DNA of 64,000 nucleotides from Cohnella endophytica (GTDB taxonomy: Bacteria > Bacillota > Bacilli > Paenibacillales > Paenibacillaceae): NCBI RefSeq assembly GCF_003628305.1, contig NZ_RBZM01000008.1:407523-471522 (forward strand), given 5' to 3'. Below, piece after piece: positions 44,623-52,566 of the stretch (the first letter of the stretch is position 1; each line of letters opens with the position of its first letter). Under the pieces are notes generated by a model that worked only from the letters and a program-made list of their open reading frames with translations, was not told the origin of the DNA and did not search any database. The position numbers and the translations under genes are program-made.

Positions 44623-44651
44623 TTTATCCCCCAGTAGAATAATGGTATAAT
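44623..44651 (+). promoter_or_regulatory. Promoter upstream of the 62-residue gene
   Basis: A consensus TATAAT at 44646 follows a weak -35, TTTATC at 44623, with 17 bases between. Transcription would start near 44658, giving a leader of about 147 bases. Confidence 0.6.
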
Positions 44652-44657
44652 GAGTAA

Positions 44658-44804
44658 ATGCAGGAACGTTATCCTTTACGGCAAGTAGCGGTGGAACATC
44701 GAAGCTGAATGCAGAACCTGAACTCGGTTCTCCAGGTGGCGAAATACCGCCTCCGTTCCGGGATTTGCGCCGGGCCGGAATCCATTCCACTGGGAGGGAA
44801 TTGC
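44658..44804 (+). promoter_or_regulatory. Structured 5' leader of the 62-residue gene
   Basis: The leader contains three clear hairpins in order: AGAACC-TGAACTC-GGTTCT near 44715, GGCG-AAATA-CGCC near 44738, and TTCCGG ... CCGGAA near 44755-44780, ending just before the ribosome site GGGAGG. It matches no riboswitch class I know (T-box, SAM, lysine, c-di-GMP were considered). It could be a cis-regulatory RNA or part of a small RNA. Confidence 0.4.
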
Positions 44805-44993
44805 ATGGCCAAACGCAGCCACAACGAGGTTCAAGAAAGTTTGCGAGAACTGACTAGAATTTTCCGTCCCAAGGATCCGCGCAAGTTCGTTCGTGATTAC
44901 ATTCGCAAGTACAGAATTACAGGTGGTTATGAAGATGAATTGACGACGCTCGTTGAACGCGAGTTGACTAAATTAAATTCGCCCGCCTCATGA
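44805..44993 (+). CDS. Small basic protein of unknown function
   Basis: A 62-residue, Arg/Lys-rich helical protein with the central pattern LRELTRIFRPKDPRKFVRDYIRKYRITGGYEDELTTLVERELTKL. The charge and size suggest nucleic acid or ribosome contact, but this is inference; I cannot name a family. The start is ATG 44805, seven bases after GGGAGG; the in-frame GTG/ATG codons upstream would run through the leader hairpins. Its own promoter, long leader and a strong terminator show that it is an independent transcription unit. Confidence 0.8.
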   Translation: MAKRSHNEVQESLRELTRIFRPKDPRKFVRDYIRKYRITGGYEDELTTLVERELTKLNSPAS

Positions 44994-45006
44994 TGAGACA
45001 GGTTCG

Positions 45007-45053
45007 AACCGACTAAGCTAGGGGAACTCCCCGGACGCTTGTCGGTTTTTTTT
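45007..45053 (+). terminator. Intrinsic terminator of the 62-residue gene
   Basis: AACCGAC (45007) and GTCGGTT (45041) with inner GGGG/CCCC form a long stem, followed by TTTTTT. Confidence 0.9.
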
Positions 45054-45104
45054 GTTCCGATTCCCGCCATGCGGAATAAAGATGTATCAGGAGGAGGTGG
45101 GGGC

Positions 45105-45857
45105 GTGGCAACGGAAATTCCGATCCGCACGCTCGAGGAGATCGCTAGGATTGCCGAAGCGGGCAAGCTCGCGGGGCAACTGAGGCGAGAACTCGGAAGA
45201 AAGGTCAAGCCGGGAGTAACGACGATGCAACTCAATCAATTCGCGCATCAATATATGAAGGAAAAGGGAGCGAGTCCGGCGCAGCTAGGTTATTACGGAT
45301 ATCCTCATGCGATCTGCGCCGCGGTCAACGATTGCGTGTGTCATGGGATGCCCGACGATCGGCCGTTAAGGCAAGGCGAGCTCGTAACGCTCGATTTCGT
45401 CGTGGAATTGAACGGGTGGATGGCCGATACGGCTTGGACGTTCGCGGTCGGCGCCGTTTCGGACGAAGCGAAGCGGCTGCGCAAAGCCGCCTACGAGGCG
45501 ATGATGCAAGGCATAGCTCAGACGAAGGCGGGTAGAACGATCGGAGATATCGCCGCGGCAGTGGGAAGAGTGGCGGAGAAGGAGCCACATGGCATCGTGA
45601 GTATGTTCGGAGGGCATGGGATCGGAAGGGTGATGCACGAACCGCCCGAAGTTTCATATGTAGGCAAAGCAAGAACGGGCCGAAGATTAAAAGAGGGCAT
45701 GGTAATCACGATTGAACCGATGCTGACGATCGGCTCTCCCGATGTCTATATCGGTGAAGACGGCTGGTCCGTCTTCACGTTGGAGGGCGGCTGGGCCGCC
45801 CAATTCGAACACACGGTGGCAATTACGTCGGAAGGGCCGGTTATTTTAACGAAATAA
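45105..45857 (+). CDS. map: Type I methionine aminopeptidase
   Basis: A 250-residue metalloenzyme that removes N-terminal Met from nascent proteins. The five metal ligands are recognisable: Asp in LDFVVELNGWMADTAW (both Asp), His in GGHGIGRVMHEPP, Glu in TIEPML and Glu in QFEHTVAIT. CAAVNDCVCHGMP holds the substrate His. The N-terminus is the short type Ia form without zinc fingers. The start is GTG 45105 after AGGAGGAGGTGG. It is separate from the usual ribosomal-protein operon, so this may be a second, accessory copy. Confidence 0.96.
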   Translation: MATEIPIRTLEEIARIAEAGKLAGQLRRELGRKVKPGVTTMQLNQFAHQYMKEKGASPAQLGYYGYPHAICAAVNDCVCHGMPDDRPLRQGELVTLDFVVELNGWMADTAWTFAVGAVSDEAKRLRKAAYEAMMQGIAQTKAGRTIGDIAAAVGRVAEKEPHGIVSMFGGHGIGRVMHEPPEVSYVGKARTGRRLKEGMVITIEPMLTIGSPDVYIGEDGWSVFTLEGGWAAQFEHTVAITSEGPVILTK

Positions 45858-45881
45858 CGATCCGTACGAGCCGCGAGCCGT

Positions 45882-46616
45882 TCAAGGTTTGCGGCTCGGC
45901 TCCGGGCTGGGCGTCGCTTTGAGATATAACGGCAAAGGAACTTTCTCGCTCTTGCCGAATGTATATTGTACTAACGTATTGAAGTCGTCGGTGAGCGGTG
46001 CTAGCGGCTTCTTGAGCCAAGCGGCCTTGGCGAATTCGATGGCTTGGTTCAGAAACTCCCGGTTCGCGGATATGTGCACCTCTTGCGCGCGCGGGGTAGC
46101 GCCGCGGACCGTATCGCCGATAACTTGCCGGAGCTCGGACGAGAGGTCGGTGTAGTCTTTATGGGTAAAGAAAGAATTATAAGGCGTCGCGACTTGGCGG
46201 TTGTCCCATTTGGAACTGCCGTTGCTCACGTTGTAGACGCCTTCCGTCGTTCCCGAGTTATCTTGCTCGTGCGTGCGGACTCCGCCTCTTGCCTCCGTTC
46301 CCGTCGCCGTCCAATCCGTCATAATGCCGACATAGGCATTTTTGTCGGTCAAGAACACAAGCGCGCTGTTGATGCCAGGTAAGCTGGCCACCTTGTTGGA
46401 AAGCTTGGAGCTGTATTCGAAATAACGGTTCTCATGCTGCTTCGGATCGGCGCTCGTGAACCCGTAGGAGCGGATATGCGTCATTTTCGGATCGTTCGCG
46501 CTGCGGCTCGCGTAATCGTTATGGCTTTTTTGGAAATAGGACTTGTAATTGCAGGCAGACAGAAGAACAAGCATAAAGCTAACCCCGATGAGAGCGCATG
46601 AACGTCGGGCGAACAT
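45882..46616 (-). CDS. YhcN/YlaJ family sporulation lipoprotein
   Basis: A 244-residue lipoprotein with a signal peptide ending in the lipobox LLSAC (Cys about 20). The core shows LSNKVASLPGINSALVFLTDKNAYVGIMTD, the conserved YhcN/YlaJ segment, and TDLSSELRQVIGDTVRGATPRAQEVHISANREFL. Members are made during sporulation and found in the forespore membrane or at germination sites. A long internal insertion (GTEARGGVRTHEQDNSGTTEGVYNV) extends the family core. The start is ATG 46616 after TAGGAGGGG; the open frame continues 167 codons upstream but has no start signal there. Convergent with map. Confidence 0.93.
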   Translation of the reverse strand: MFARRSCALIGVSFMLVLLSACNYKSYFQKSHNDYASRSANDPKMTHIRSYGFTSADPKQHENRYFEYSSKLSNKVASLPGINSALVFLTDKNAYVGIMTDWTATGTEARGGVRTHEQDNSGTTEGVYNVSNGSSKWDNRQVATPYNSFFTHKDYTDLSSELRQVIGDTVRGATPRAQEVHISANREFLNQAIEFAKAAWLKKPLAPLTDDFNTLVQYTFGKSEKVPLPLYLKATPSPEPSRKP

Positions 46617-46860
46617 GGGACAACCCCTCCTAATCTTCAGCATTGAGCATAGGATGGGCAATCGGCCGAAAAGTATACGCGGGGCGGCGCACATAAAACT
46701 CGGGCTAATTGGCAAAAAGAAGGGGGGGCGATAAAAAGCGAATACTGTCGGACAAGCGCCTTGGATGTTAACTTCGCCCTTTCGGGGAAGGGCCGTCCAA
46801 GAACGGTCGTAAGCCATGAAAACCTTAGAACGACGGTGTTTTTGACAGTTTTGAGAACAA

Positions 46861-46912
46861 TTTGTGAACTGCTCTGTGAACATTGACAAACCGACAGACC
46901 AATCTTTATATT
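46861..46912 (+). promoter_or_regulatory. cta operon promoter with ResD-like direct repeats
   Basis: TTTGTGAAC (46861) and TCTGTGAAC (46873) are direct repeats 12 bases apart, resembling the B. subtilis ResD site TTTGTGAAT. They end right before TTGACA (46883); TTATAT/TATATT follows 17-18 bases later. In Bacillus, ResDE activates cytochrome oxidase genes, so activation here is a reasonable inference. The rest of the 46617-47023 gap holds a leader hairpin and nothing else clear. Confidence 0.7.
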
Positions 46913-46963
46913 TATGAGAGTGCTTAAAGAGCGTTTGTTGCCTGGTCCAACATCCGTGTACAT

Positions 46964-47000
46964 ATAGAAACCGCAAGCCGAACAGGTTGCCGGTTTCTAT
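46964..47000 (+). promoter_or_regulatory. Leader hairpin upstream of ctaC
   Basis: ATAGAAACCG and CGGTTTCTAT form a perfect 10-bp stem with inner CAA/TTG and CC/GG pairing, 24 bases before the ctaC start. No T run follows, so it is not an intrinsic terminator; it could affect mRNA stability or translation. Confidence 0.65.
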
Positions 47001-47023
47001 GAAAACGTCAAATTGGGGTTGAT

Positions 47024-48055
47024 ATGATGAATCGGTGGCCTGTAATGAAGCGGCTGATTCCGCTGCTGACAGGTTTAGTGCTTTTACTGTCAGGGTGCGG
47101 AAGAGAAGACCTCTCAACTCTGAATCCGCAAGGACCGGTAGCTGAGAAACAATTAGATTTAATGAAGTTGTCCATCGGAATTATGGCTTTGGTCGTCGTT
47201 GTGGTATTCGCGATCTGCATCTACGTGTTGATCCGTTTCCGTCGTCGCAAGGGCGATAAATCCATTCCTAAGCAAGTAGAAGGCAATCACACGCTTGAAA
47301 TCATCTGGACGGTTATTCCGCTTGTATTGCTTCTTATTCTTGGCGTACCTACGATCAAAGACGTATTCGGTCTTGCCAAGGATTACAGCAAGGACAAGGA
47401 CGCCGTACAAGTCAAAGTCACGGCTCACCAATATTGGTGGGAGTTCGAATATACCGATTACGGTATTACGACCGCTCAAGAATTGATCGTACCTACGGAT
47501 AAGAAAATTTCTTTCGAACTCGTCGGCGCGGACGTGAAGCATAGCTTCTGGATCCCATCGATCGGCGGTAAGATGGATACGAACCCTGGCGTAACGAACA
47601 GGATGTATCTGGAATTTCCTAAGGAAGGCGTGTTCCGGGGCAAGTGCGCGGAACTATGCGGACCTTCCCATGCTCTAATGGATTTTAAAGCAAAAGCGGT
47701 CAGCGAAGCCTCCTTCCAGCGCTGGGTAACGGCGATGAAGGCTCCTGCGGTCATGCCTGCGGATAAAGATCTCGCGGAGAAATTTACTTCGCAATGCTTG
47801 AGCTGCCACGCAGTCGGTGAGAACGGCTCCAATAGCGCACCTAACTTGACCGGCGTCGGCGGTCGTCAAACGATCGGCGGCATTCTGTATAACGATGCAG
47901 AGGGCGGCGCGGAGAAAAATATCCACGACTGGGTAACCGATCCTCAGAAATACAAATCCGGAGCGATGATGCCTTCGGCGGAAGACAACAGTCTTACGGA
48001 TGCGGATGTCTCGGCAATCGCGAAGTACTTGGCCGGATACAAGCTTGACTATTAA
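47024..48055 (+). CDS. ctaC: Cytochrome c oxidase subunit II with fused cytochrome c domain (caa3 type)
   Basis: A 343-residue lipoprotein: lipobox LLSGC (about Cys25), two membrane helices (about 45-70 and 88-110), and the cupredoxin domain with the CuA site CAELCGPSHALM. Residues about 250-343 form a class I cytochrome c, heme motif CLSCHAVG and axial Met in GAMMPS. It accepts electrons from cytochrome c or directly from the bc complex and passes them to subunit I. The start is ATG 47024 after TTGGGG; the second ATG is equally possible. First gene of ctaCDEF. Confidence 0.97.
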   Translation: MMNRWPVMKRLIPLLTGLVLLLSGCGREDLSTLNPQGPVAEKQLDLMKLSIGIMALVVVVVFAICIYVLIRFRRRKGDKSIPKQVEGNHTLEIIWTVIPLVLLLILGVPTIKDVFGLAKDYSKDKDAVQVKVTAHQYWWEFEYTDYGITTAQELIVPTDKKISFELVGADVKHSFWIPSIGGKMDTNPGVTNRMYLEFPKEGVFRGKCAELCGPSHALMDFKAKAVSEASFQRWVTAMKAPAVMPADKDLAEKFTSQCLSCHAVGENGSNSAPNLTGVGGRQTIGGILYNDAEGGAEKNIHDWVTDPQKYKSGAMMPSAEDNSLTDADVSAIAKYLAGYKLDY

Positions 48056-48085
48056 TCAGTTGGAATTTTAAGGGGGTACGTGGCC

Positions 48086-49936
48086 TTGGCAGCACATGCG
48101 GCACATGCACACACAGTCAAGCGATATAAAGGCTTGATGGATTGGCTAACGACCGTCGACCATAAGAAGATCGGTATTCTGTATATGATTGCAGGTCTGT
48201 TCTTCTTCCTGATCGGCGGCTTGGAAGCGATCATGATTCGGATTCAGCTGATGAAGCCGATGAACGACTTCGTTTCCGGTGATACGTTCAACGAACTGAT
48301 CACGATGCACGGCACGACCATGATTTTCTTGGCGGCGATGCCATTGCTGTTCGCGCTCATGAATGCGGTTATTCCGCTTCAGATCGGAGCTCGCGACGTA
48401 GCGTTCCCGTTCTTGAACTCGTTAGGGTTCTGGACATTTTTCTTCGGAGGCGTGCTGTTGAACCTGAGCTGGTTCGCGGGTACGGTTCCGGACGCCGGAT
48501 GGACGTCCTACGTTCCGCTGGCGGGGCCGAATTATAACTCGAACCATGGCGTCGATTATTACGTCATTGGCTTGCAGATCGCCGGTATCGGTACATTGCT
48601 CGGCGGTATTAACTTCATGGCGACGATTATCAACATGCGGGCGCCTGGTCTTAGCTTCATGAGACTGCCGATGTTCACATGGGCGATCTTCATCACTTCC
48701 GCTCTGATCGTGTTCGCGTTCCCTGTCCTTACGGTAGGTCTGGTCGCGCTCATGTTCGATAGGCTATTCCATGCGAATTTCTTCGAGATAGGCAACGGAG
48801 GCAGCGAGGTACTCTGGGAGCACATCTTCTGGGTGTTCGGTCACCCCGAGGTATACATTCTGATCGTACCGGCGTTCGGGGTTATCTCCGAGGTCGTCAG
48901 TACGTTCTCCCGTAAGCGTCTGTTCGGTTACAGCTCCATGGTGTTCGCTACCGTATTGATCGCCTTCCTAGGCTTCATGGTATGGGCTCACCACATGTTC
49001 ACGACGGGTCTTGGACCTGTAGCGAACGGGTTGTTCTCCATCGCGACGATGTTGATCGCGGTGCCGACGGGGGTTAAAATCTTTAACTGGCTATTTACCC
49101 TCTGGGGAGGATCGATTCGATTCACGACGGCAAACCTGTTCGCGATCGGATTTATCCCGACATTCGTAATGGGCGGCGTTACCGGCGTTATGCTGGCTTC
49201 CGCACCCGCGGACTTCCAGTATCACGATAGTTACTTCGTAGTCGCTCACTTCCACTACGTCATCGTAGGCGGATTGATCTTCGGTATTTTCGCCGGATTG
49301 CACTACTGGTGGCCGAAAATGTTCGGTCGTATGTTGAACGAGACAATCGGGAAAATTACGTTCTGGACGTTCTTCATCGGTTTCCACATGACGTTCTTGA
49401 TCCAGCATTTCCTTGGTTTGCTGGGCATGCCGCGCCGGGTCTATACTTATCTGGACGGCCAAGGCTTCAATAACATGAACTTGATCAGTACGGTCGGCGC
49501 CTTCTTGATGGGTATCGGTACGATCGCGTTCTTGCTTAACATCTTCATCACATGGTCCAAACCACGTAACGCTGCAGCAGACGCTTGGGAAGACGGCCGT
49601 TCATTGGAGTGGTCGATTCCATCGCCGCCACCGGAATACAACTTCCAACAGTTGCCTCTCGTACGCGGTTACGATGCATGGTGGAAGGAAAAGATGGAAG
49701 GAAAGACGGCTATGACGCCTGCGGAACCGATCGGTTCGATCCACATGCCGTCCCCGTCGATTCTGCCATTGATCATGAGTATCGGATTGTTCATCGCAGG
49801 TTTTGGTTTCATGTACGATCACCTTATCGTCGGCGGCGTCGGTCTCTTGATTACGTTCGGCTGCATGATCGTCCGTTCTGTGTTTGACGATCACGGTTTC
49901 CATATCGAACCGGAAGATCAGGAGGTACATGCATGA
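48086..49936 (+). CDS. ctaD: Cytochrome c oxidase subunit I
   Basis: A 616-residue heme-copper oxidase core with 12 or more membrane helices. Heme and CuB ligands are visible: His in MHGTTMIF, HPEVYILIVPAFG (with the crosslinked Tyr), the AHHMF pair, and HFHYVIVGG. It reduces O2 to water and pumps protons at the cytoplasmic membrane. The start is set at TTG 48086, nine bases after AAGGGGG; GTG 48080 is only three bases from it. It overlaps ctaE by 4 bases (ATGA). Confidence 0.97.
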   Translation: MAAHAAHAHTVKRYKGLMDWLTTVDHKKIGILYMIAGLFFFLIGGLEAIMIRIQLMKPMNDFVSGDTFNELITMHGTTMIFLAAMPLLFALMNAVIPLQIGARDVAFPFLNSLGFWTFFFGGVLLNLSWFAGTVPDAGWTSYVPLAGPNYNSNHGVDYYVIGLQIAGIGTLLGGINFMATIINMRAPGLSFMRLPMFTWAIFITSALIVFAFPVLTVGLVALMFDRLFHANFFEIGNGGSEVLWEHIFWVFGHPEVYILIVPAFGVISEVVSTFSRKRLFGYSSMVFATVLIAFLGFMVWAHHMFTTGLGPVANGLFSIATMLIAVPTGVKIFNWLFTLWGGSIRFTTANLFAIGFIPTFVMGGVTGVMLASAPADFQYHDSYFVVAHFHYVIVGGLIFGIFAGLHYWWPKMFGRMLNETIGKITFWTFFIGFHMTFLIQHFLGLLGMPRRVYTYLDGQGFNNMNLISTVGAFLMGIGTIAFLLNIFITWSKPRNAAADAWEDGRSLEWSIPSPPPEYNFQQLPLVRGYDAWWKEKMEGKTAMTPAEPIGSIHMPSPSILPLIMSIGLFIAGFGFMYDHLIVGGVGLLITFGCMIVRSVFDDHGFHIEPEDQEVHA

Positions 49937-50553
49937 GCGCACACGAACACGTAGATGGACAATTACCGCACGAGCCCGAGAAAGCTACCCTTGAAGCCCG
50001 CAATAAGATTCTCGGCTTCTGGATCTTCCTTGGCGCCGAGACCGTATTGTTCGGAACTTTATTCTCCGCATTCCTGGCTCTTCGCCACAATATCGGAGAC
50101 GGTCCTAAAGCCAGCGAGCTCTTCGAGCTTCCGATGGTATTCGCCGCGACGATGATCTTGCTTACTTCAAGCTTAACGAGCGTATTCGCGGTTCAATCCT
50201 TGCACCAACACAAGAAAAACGCGATGATCGGTTGGTTAGTCGTAACCATCGTATTGGGCCTCGCGTTCCTCGGTCTCGAGATTTACGAGTTCAGTCACTA
50301 CTTGGACGAAGGTCATGGGTTCACGACAAGCGCATTCAGTTCTTCGTTCTATACGCTCGTCGGTTTCCACGGAGCCCACGTCGCGTTCGGGGTGTTGTGG
50401 ATCTCGCTCGTTATCGGTCAGATTTTCAAAAAAGGCCTGACCGTAGTAACGGCGCCGAAAATCTATATCTCCGCCATTTACTGGCACTTTATCGACGTTG
50501 TATGGGTATTCATCTTCACCGTTGTTTACTTGATGGGAAAGGTGGCTGGTTAA
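49933..50553 (+). CDS. ctaE: Cytochrome c oxidase subunit III
   Basis: A 206-residue membrane protein with five helices, the short Gram-positive form. Marks are KILGFWIFLGAETVLFGTLFSAFL, SFYTLVGFHGAHVAFGVLW and YWHFIDVVWVFIFTVVYL. It stabilises subunit I and its proton pathway. The start is ATG 49933, seven bases after AGGAGG, inside the end of ctaD; the ctaF start lies two bases past its stop. Confidence 0.97.
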   Translation: MSAHEHVDGQLPHEPEKATLEARNKILGFWIFLGAETVLFGTLFSAFLALRHNIGDGPKASELFELPMVFAATMILLTSSLTSVFAVQSLHQHKKNAMIGWLVVTIVLGLAFLGLEIYEFSHYLDEGHGFTTSAFSSSFYTLVGFHGAHVAFGVLWISLVIGQIFKKGLTVVTAPKIYISAIYWHFIDVVWVFIFTVVYLMGKVAG

Positions 50554-50554
50554 C

Positions 50555-50878
50555 TTGTCGAGCAACCATGACCATACGGTTTCCGGAGAGGCGCCGAAAC
50601 GGCATAAAGTCGAAGGACCGCAGAAGCACATCGTTGGTTTTATTTTATCGTTAGCGTTAACGATCATCGCGTTTGCGGCCGTATCCGCGGGCGATATTAA
50701 CCCGACCTTTACGTACATTATTCTCGTGGGCATGGCGGTCGTTCAAGTGTTCATTCAGATGGCATTCTGGATGCACATGAAAGATCGCGGACATCTGTTC
50801 CCGATCATCGGGATTCTTGCGGGAGTGTTCGTCGTATTCACCATGGTGATCATGGCGTTGTACTGGGTTTGGTGGTAA
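50555..50878 (+). CDS. ctaF: Cytochrome c oxidase subunit IV
   Basis: A 107-residue protein with three membrane helices (about 27-47, 52-74, 84-106) of the bacterial COX4 family, including FWMHMKDRGHLFPIIGI. Start TTG 50555 lies directly after ctaE, with GGTGG as a weak ribosome site, so translation is probably coupled. A terminator follows, ending the structural-gene operon. Confidence 0.93.
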   Translation: MSSNHDHTVSGEAPKRHKVEGPQKHIVGFILSLALTIIAFAAVSAGDINPTFTYIILVGMAVVQVFIQMAFWMHMKDRGHLFPIIGILAGVFVVFTMVIMALYWVWW

Positions 50879-50898
50879 GTCATACTTGATTGAACTGC

Positions 50899-50933
50899 AG
50901 AGAGGCGGGCCACAATCCGACCTCTCTTTTTTT
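50899..50933 (+). terminator. Terminator of ctaCDEF
   Basis: AGAGAGG and CCTCTCT pair around CGGGCCACAATCCGA (inner GG/CC), followed by TTTTTTT. Confidence 0.93.
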
Positions 50934-50996
50934 AGTAACGGGGAAGATTAAGTTACGGAACCAATTAAGCAAGCAAGGAAAGGGGGTTGGCGTACA

Positions 50997-51914
50997 ATGT
51001 GGGGTTTGGAGTATTTTTCGTTTCGCGACTTGTGGAGCCCGATGTTCCTCGTCTTTATGATGGCGATCGTCGTTCTATATACATTCGTGATCGGACCGTG
51101 GAGACATCGGTTCGCGGGCAACGAACCCGTCTCGGTATCGCGTCAATTGGCATTCGTATTCTCGATTGCCGTATTGTATTTAACGCAAGGCGGTCCGCTT
51201 AACCTGCTCGGGCATCTGATGTTTACGTTCCATATGACGAATATGGCGTTGTCTTATATTCTCGTGCCGCCGCTATTGATCTATGGAATTCCGGACTGGT
51301 TATGGCGCAAAGCGTTCAGCGCGAATTTCTGGAGATTAGGCGTATTCCGGCTTATTATGAACCCGATTATCAGCTTGGGAGCGTTCACGCTGCTGTTCTC
51401 GTTCTACCACATGCCGGATAACCACGATTGGATCATGACGCATTTAGCGATGCACAGATTTTATTACATTTTGCTGTTCGTATCGGCGATGATGATGTGG
51501 TGGCATGTGTATTGTCCGATTCCCGAGTGGAAGCGCATGTCGAATCTACTGACTCTCGGTTACGTATTCATGAGCGGCCTTCTGCTTACGCCCGCCTGCG
51601 CCATGATCATATTCGCGTCGGAGCCGTTGTTCGCCGTGTATAATGATCCCCAAGTATGGGTAAAGGCGATGGGTTATTGCGTGAGCGGAGATCCTGCTGC
51701 CTTGCTAAGCAAGTTCCATGGACCGTCTTTCTTTAATCTGATGAGCGGCAAAGACGATCAGCAATTGGGCGGAATCGTTATGAAGCTGCTGCAGGAATTC
51801 GTGAATGCCGCGGCTCTGTATGCGGTGTTCATGCAATGGTACCGCAGAGAGCGCGCGAAGGAAGACGACAACGTGACCGATCCGATAGCCGCTCGCAGAT
51901 TGAACAATCTGTGA
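50997..51914 (+). CDS. ctaG: Cytochrome c oxidase assembly factor CtaG
   Basis: A 305-residue protein with seven predicted membrane helices of the CtaG (caa3_CtaG) family, which is needed for active caa3 oxidase, probably in CuB insertion. Candidate metal-binding residues are the His of LGHLMFTFHMTNMALSYI, SFYHMPDNHDWIMTHLAMHRFYY and WWHVYCP. The start is ATG 50997 after GGAAAGGGGG. It follows the ctaF terminator, so it may have both read-through and its own transcription. Confidence 0.96.
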   Translation: MWGLEYFSFRDLWSPMFLVFMMAIVVLYTFVIGPWRHRFAGNEPVSVSRQLAFVFSIAVLYLTQGGPLNLLGHLMFTFHMTNMALSYILVPPLLIYGIPDWLWRKAFSANFWRLGVFRLIMNPIISLGAFTLLFSFYHMPDNHDWIMTHLAMHRFYYILLFVSAMMMWWHVYCPIPEWKRMSNLLTLGYVFMSGLLLTPACAMIIFASEPLFAVYNDPQVWVKAMGYCVSGDPAALLSKFHGPSFFNLMSGKDDQQLGGIVMKLLQEFVNAAALYAVFMQWYRRERAKEDDNVTDPIAARRLNNL

Positions 51915-52011
51915 CGGTAAGCCGAAACGTTTGAACAAAACGAATCGGACAGTTACAATGGAATAAAAGCAGTCTACTAGCAGTTATGACGATAGAACGG
52001 GTGAAATGGAC

Positions 52012-52473
52012 ATGTCGTGGTATGATATTTTTCCGTTAATCAGCACGAGCTTTATTCTCATTAGCGGAATTCTGGTCGCGATCGGATGGTCGCTCATTAT
52101 TAAGAAGAAACGGGAAGCGCATGAGAAGGTCATGGTAGCAGCCGCGATTGCCGCTTCGCTATTTTTCATTATCTACGTTTCTCGCACGATCTTCATTGGC
52201 AATACGATGTTTAACGGACCGGAAAGCTTAAAGATACTCTATCTGATCTTCCTTCTGTTCCATATTGTCCTCGCGACGGTCGCGGCGGTATTCGGGATCA
52301 CGACGTTAACGCTTGCGTACCGCAAGAAGTTCGCCAAGCACCGAAAATGGGGCAAAACGACGGCGCTCATCTGGTTCGCAACCGTCATTACCGGCGTAAC
52401 GGTGTACGTACTGCTCTATCTGTGCTATCCGGGCGGACATACGAAACCGGTCATCCATGCGATATTCGGTTAA
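52012..52473 (+). CDS. DUF420 membrane protein (CtaM/YozB-like)
   Basis: A 153-residue protein with four membrane helices of the DUF420 family. HEKVMVAAAIAASLFFIIYVSRTIF, LIFLLFHIVLATVAAVFG, HRKWGKTTALIWFATVITGVTVYVLLY and three well-placed His are typical. S. aureus CtaM, a DUF420 protein, is required for function of a heme-copper oxidase, and genomic position beside ctaG fits that role here. The start is ATG 52012, with GGGTGA about eight bases upstream; ATG 52006 is possible. It is followed by a terminator. Confidence 0.92.
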   Translation: MSWYDIFPLISTSFILISGILVAIGWSLIIKKKREAHEKVMVAAAIAASLFFIIYVSRTIFIGNTMFNGPESLKILYLIFLLFHIVLATVAAVFGITTLTLAYRKKFAKHRKWGKTTALIWFATVITGVTVYVLLYLCYPGGHTKPVIHAIFG

Positions 52474-52488
52474 TTCGATTAAGATTAG

Positions 52489-52523
52489 ACCCCCGGGGAG
52501 CTTGCGTTCCCTGGGGTTTTCGT
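52489..52523 (+). terminator. Terminator after the DUF420 gene
   Basis: CCCC-C-GGGGA and TCCC-T-GGGG form a stem around GCTTGCGT, followed by TTTTCGTT. Confidence 0.85.
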
Positions 52524-52566
52524 TGTTTCATGGGCAAGCGACAGACTACTAGGAACGGATGATTGA

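Noticed and set aside
44709..44804. N-terminal extension of the 62-residue protein
   Set aside because: It would translate through the leader hairpins; the ATG at 44805 has its own GGGAGG site.
44658..44804. SRP RNA, T-box or other known RNA in the 44.7-kb leader
   Set aside because: Neither the SRP apical loop pattern nor the T-box sequence is present; kept only as an unnamed structured leader.
46617..47117. Upstream extension of the YhcN/YlaJ lipoprotein frame
   Set aside because: The extension crosses the ctaC start and cta promoter on the other strand; a clear ribosome site and lipobox signal peptide define the start at 46616.
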